Below are positions 61,836 to 64,000 of a DNA stretch of 64,000 nucleotides, piece by piece (the first letter of the stretch is position 1; the number at the start of each line of letters is the position of its first letter). The stretch is from Septoria linicola. Its lineage: Eukaryota; Ascomycota; Dothideomycetes; Mycosphaerellales; Mycosphaerellaceae. Location of the stretch: NCBI GenBank assembly GCA_024114885.1, contig CP099424.1, positions 620,001 to 684,000 of the forward strand, written 5' to 3'. The position numbers and the translations under genes were made by a program. Under the pieces are notes generated by a model, which saw nothing but the letters and a program-made list of their open reading frames with translations, had not been told where the DNA came from and did no database searches.

Positions 61836-62438
61836 AGCAGGCATCGCGAGACTTGAGCAGAACCAACAGCTCTTCGTACACGCCGCGTCACTGCAAGCGA
61901 CTGTTCAGCTTAGCAACCTGCAGGCATAGCAGGACCATGTCTTTGACCCGCGGAGATAGACAATTAAGAAGATTTGAACAACGGATTCTACACATCTGTC
62001 ATAAATCTTGAGCAAATTCTCGTCACCGATCTTCCTCCTGTGTGGCTGTGTGTTCGGGCTAACAGAAATAGAAGTAGACATTTATGATGCAGCCAAAGAC
62101 GATGCACATTCCACAAACGGAGGTTCAATGAAATACTACGCCTCGAACTGACTTGCTCTACGGCACGTTTTGCACTGCCATCAAATCATTGGCGAAGTGC
62201 AATGGGAATGTAACGCTGTCTTCGCTTTCGCGTGGCATTCAGCATGATCAGCATTGGCACTTCCTGTGACGTTTACAGCTGGAGTGGCTATGCTCGTGCT
62301 GTGCAGCATATGTTCAGGCAACAACTTAGCATACAAGAGACACAAGTAGTGGAACACGATCAGCTGTTATCGAAACATCAACCAAACGAACATAGACAAA
62401 CAGCAAGTCAAGTTTACTAGCAACAGTACCGACATCAA
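61836..62438. other. Spacer after the permease
   Basis: About 600 bp with the permease 3' region. Short frames only; nothing else is seen. Confidence 0.3.
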
Positions 62439-62672
62439 ATGCAACACGACATGAAGACTTACAACGCCAAGACTCAAAGCCAAGATCATCCGCCAGCGTA
62501 TACAAGCACGAATGAGGTTGAGCTATCGCAGCAGAATCAGGATGAGACGAGGACGAAGAATGGAGACAGTGCTTTAACCCGGCGGGACGAGGGTCGGACG
62601 AAGAAACGTGATTTCGCGTGGCCACTGGCAGAGGGAGCGACGTGGGCAACATTGTTGTGCTTTTGCTGTTGA
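62439..62672 (+). CDS. Small hypothetical protein with Cys-rich hydrophobic end
   Basis: A 77-codon frame from an ATG. The N-terminal half is polar and Pro/Gln/Thr-rich (QSQDHPPAYTSTNEVELSQQ), the middle is charged (TRRDEGRTKKRD), and the C-terminus is FAWPLAEGATWATLLCFCC. A terminal LCFCC could be lipidated or membrane-attached, as in small fungal proteins with Pro-rich starts and CYSTM-like ends, but the match is loose. No homology was recognised and there is no intron support. It converges on the small secreted protein genes downstream. Confidence 0.3.
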   Translation: MQHDMKTYNAKTQSQDHPPAYTSTNEVELSQQNQDETRTKNGDSALTRRDEGRTKKRDFAWPLAEGATWATLLCFCC

Positions 62673-62896
62673 GATATCAATGGAAAGCGAACGCTGTACA
62701 GGTCGTTTCACATTCTACAGTAACGCACAGTGCTCTGAGACTACACCTATAATATTAGCAAGCACAAGTCGTCCTAGCAAGCGGGCCATCGAATTACTTA
62801 CAGCTGCTCGTAGGTTGAGGTGAGTCTCATCGTACGGCGTCCGTCCTTGATTATGTGCACTTGAGCGGAAGACCAGGACGAGAAGCATATAGAGAT

Positions 62897-63212
62897 TCAC
62901 CATGCGCAGTAGATCCGCGCTTCCTTCCAGAATCGTTCCCAGTCCGCACCGCATCCGTCTGACCCAGCCTTGTTCTTGCCGAGACTTTTTGCGTTCCTGC
63001 AAATCACGTATTCTTTCCTCGGGTCTATCGTGCACTAGGTAGATGTGTCAGCGTCAGCTTCAATGAGAAGATATGAGAGTGATAAATTATACGCAGTAGG
63101 TGTTTAGTCCGACTTTCTCGCAGTCTCCGTTGCCTTCGGTCCCAGAGTTACAGTAGACCGCGCTAGCGGTAGTAAGAAGGGTTGTGGTTGCGAGGAATTG
63201 GATGAGCTTCAT
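62897..63212 (-). CDS. Small secreted cysteine-rich protein, copy A
   Basis: Two exons, complement(63093..63212) and complement(62897..63034), with a 58-bp GT..AG intron in phase 0; 85 residues. The signal peptide is MKLIQFLATTTLLTTASA. The mature part has seven Cys at 21, 31, 40, 41, 52, 68 and 83; six of these align with copy B (C-x9-C-x8-CC-x26-C-x14-C). Shared blocks are VYCNSGTEGNG, NTYCC, NKAGS and RIYC. The intron lies exactly between the two adjacent cysteines of the CC pair, as in copy B. Size, signal and cysteine content fit an apoplastic effector-like or antimicrobial-type secreted protein; the function is not known and I recognise no family. The unspliced frame stops just after the donor, so gene finders requiring long frames would miss it. 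Confidence 0.75.
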
Positions 63213-63397
63213 TGGGATGTCGCTTGTCTGGTGAGTGTCAAGTACAAGTCTACAGCAGAGTGGGAGCAACGTGTATATGTTTGTGCACAGACTTTTCTCC
63301 TATCTTAGTGAAGTCGATCGCATCAATGTCAGTGCGAGGAGACGGTACATCTCCGCACCAAGTACATGCTTAAGATCTAGGCCCTCGGACATTTCGA

Positions 63398-63723
63398 TCA
63401 ATCACAGTAGATGCGCCCCTGTCTCACACCGCCACCTTCCCCTGGTACGAGCGCACCACACCAGCTTGACCCAGCTTTGTTGCTCGACAGGCGGGTTGTG
63501 TCCCTCTCCGTATGATACTCTCCATGTTGGGTATAGTCGCACTGCCAGTGATATCGGATCAACATTAGTACAAAGGGGTATCGGAGCTGGATCGTACACA
63601 ATAAGTATTCATTCCGGCTCTCTCACACTCGCCATTGCCTTCCGTGCCGGAGTTGCAATATACTGCAGCATTTGTAGCAGTGAGGAGGCTTGCAGTTGCT
63701 AGTAAAAATTCGATGAGCTTCAT
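63398..63723 (-). CDS. Small secreted cysteine-rich protein, copy B
   Basis: Two exons, complement(63598..63723) and complement(63398..63541), with a 56-bp intron that contains a TACTAAT branch-like site; 89 residues. The signal peptide is MKLIEFLLATASLLTATNA. Six Cys at 23, 33, 42, 43, 70 and 88 match copy A; the extra Cys52 of copy A is absent. Shared blocks: VYCNSGTEGNGECE, NTYCC, NKAGSSWCGA and RIYCD. The first exon is about two thirds identical to copy A, the second far more diverged, with a Gly-rich insertion (GEGGGVRQG). The same strand, tight spacing of 185 bp and identical intron position indicate tandem duplication. The divergence, concentrated in the mature second exon, suggests relaxed or diversifying selection. 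Function unknown. Confidence 0.75.
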
Positions 63724-64000
63724 CTTGACGGGTATGATGATGGTAATGGTAGTCAGAGTGGTGTGCGATCTCTGGTCTGCTGTGTCCCTCTCCTAGAGTC
63801 AGACACATGCCATATATGTACTGCCGTTGTGCCGTTTCTGCCATCTTGGTATTTTGTAGCATGAGTACGTGGGAACAGTACATCTTGGCAATAGCATGAG
63901 CATATGGTGGTACTCCCTCTTGGCAGGATCTGACACTAGAGTTCTAGATCTCGGGTGAATTCGATTGTATTGGTTGCCATGAGAACCGACTTGCCGGTAA
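63724..64000. other. Right-edge region upstream of copy B
   Basis: The last 277 bp of the window should hold the promoter of copy B. No further gene or third copy is visible before the edge. Confidence 0.3.

Overview
This window is nuclear DNA of a filamentous ascomycete. Evidence: many short introns (48 to 125 bp, mostly GT...AG with CTAAC/CTAAT-like branch sites), divergent gene pairs on short shared promoters, an ERG6 sterol methyltransferase, a CCG-9-type trehalose enzyme, a fungal type II dehydroquinase and fungus-specific hypothetical families. The protein flavour suggests a Dothideomycete, perhaps Mycosphaerellales; that placement is inference. No bacterial operons, CRISPR arrays, rRNA or convincing tRNA genes were seen. 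All multi-exon models were built by eye from splice signals and reading frame.

Layout. 1-8.4 kb: a DUF3245-like gene cut by the left edge, a transposase-type helix-turn-helix protein, a dehydroquinase next to an intracellular intradiol dioxygenase (quinate/aromatic catabolism), a CCG-9-type trehalose gene broken by an 8-bp repeat expansion, and a thiolase. 9.4-14 kb: a GPI-anchored Ser/Thr-rich wall protein, an acyltransferase-3 membrane protein and a secreted intradiol dioxygenase. 14-21 kb: gene-poor, holding a 5'-truncated GH30 glucanase pseudogene with an in-frame stop and a tiny Cys-rich ORF behind a TATA box. 21-31 kb: TATA-binding protein, an FAD amine oxidase whose end looks frameshifted, an OMS1-like methyltransferase, ETF-ubiquinone oxidoreductase and an SR-type RNA-binding protein with 18-nt and 6-nt exons. 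31-38.4 kb: an F-box-like protein followed by a duplicated hairpin, a cytochrome P450 with a separate membrane-anchor exon, and an F-box gene beside its disabled paralogue. 38.7-57.3 kb: a housekeeping block with ERG6, splicing factor SLT11, a second FAD oxidase, the U2 snRNP factor SR140, the single-exon TOR kinase, mitochondrial ribosomal protein mL40 and phosphoacetylglucosamine mutase. 57.3-64 kb: a decayed triple repeat, a seven-exon amino acid permease and two tandem small secreted cysteine-rich proteins.

How the genes fit together. Three splicing-related genes (SR protein, SLT11, SR140) and growth control (TOR, TBP) make up the conserved part. Aromatic-ring catabolism is represented by three genes in the first 14 kb. 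The likely host- or environment-facing genes (wall protein, secreted dioxygenase, P450, small secreted pair) lie in the looser segments. Two genes carry in-frame stops and two carry small frameshifts; real decay and assembly error cannot be separated from this sequence alone. The most novel item is the small secreted protein pair at the right end, which shares six cysteines, an intron position and a signal peptide and matches no family I can name.
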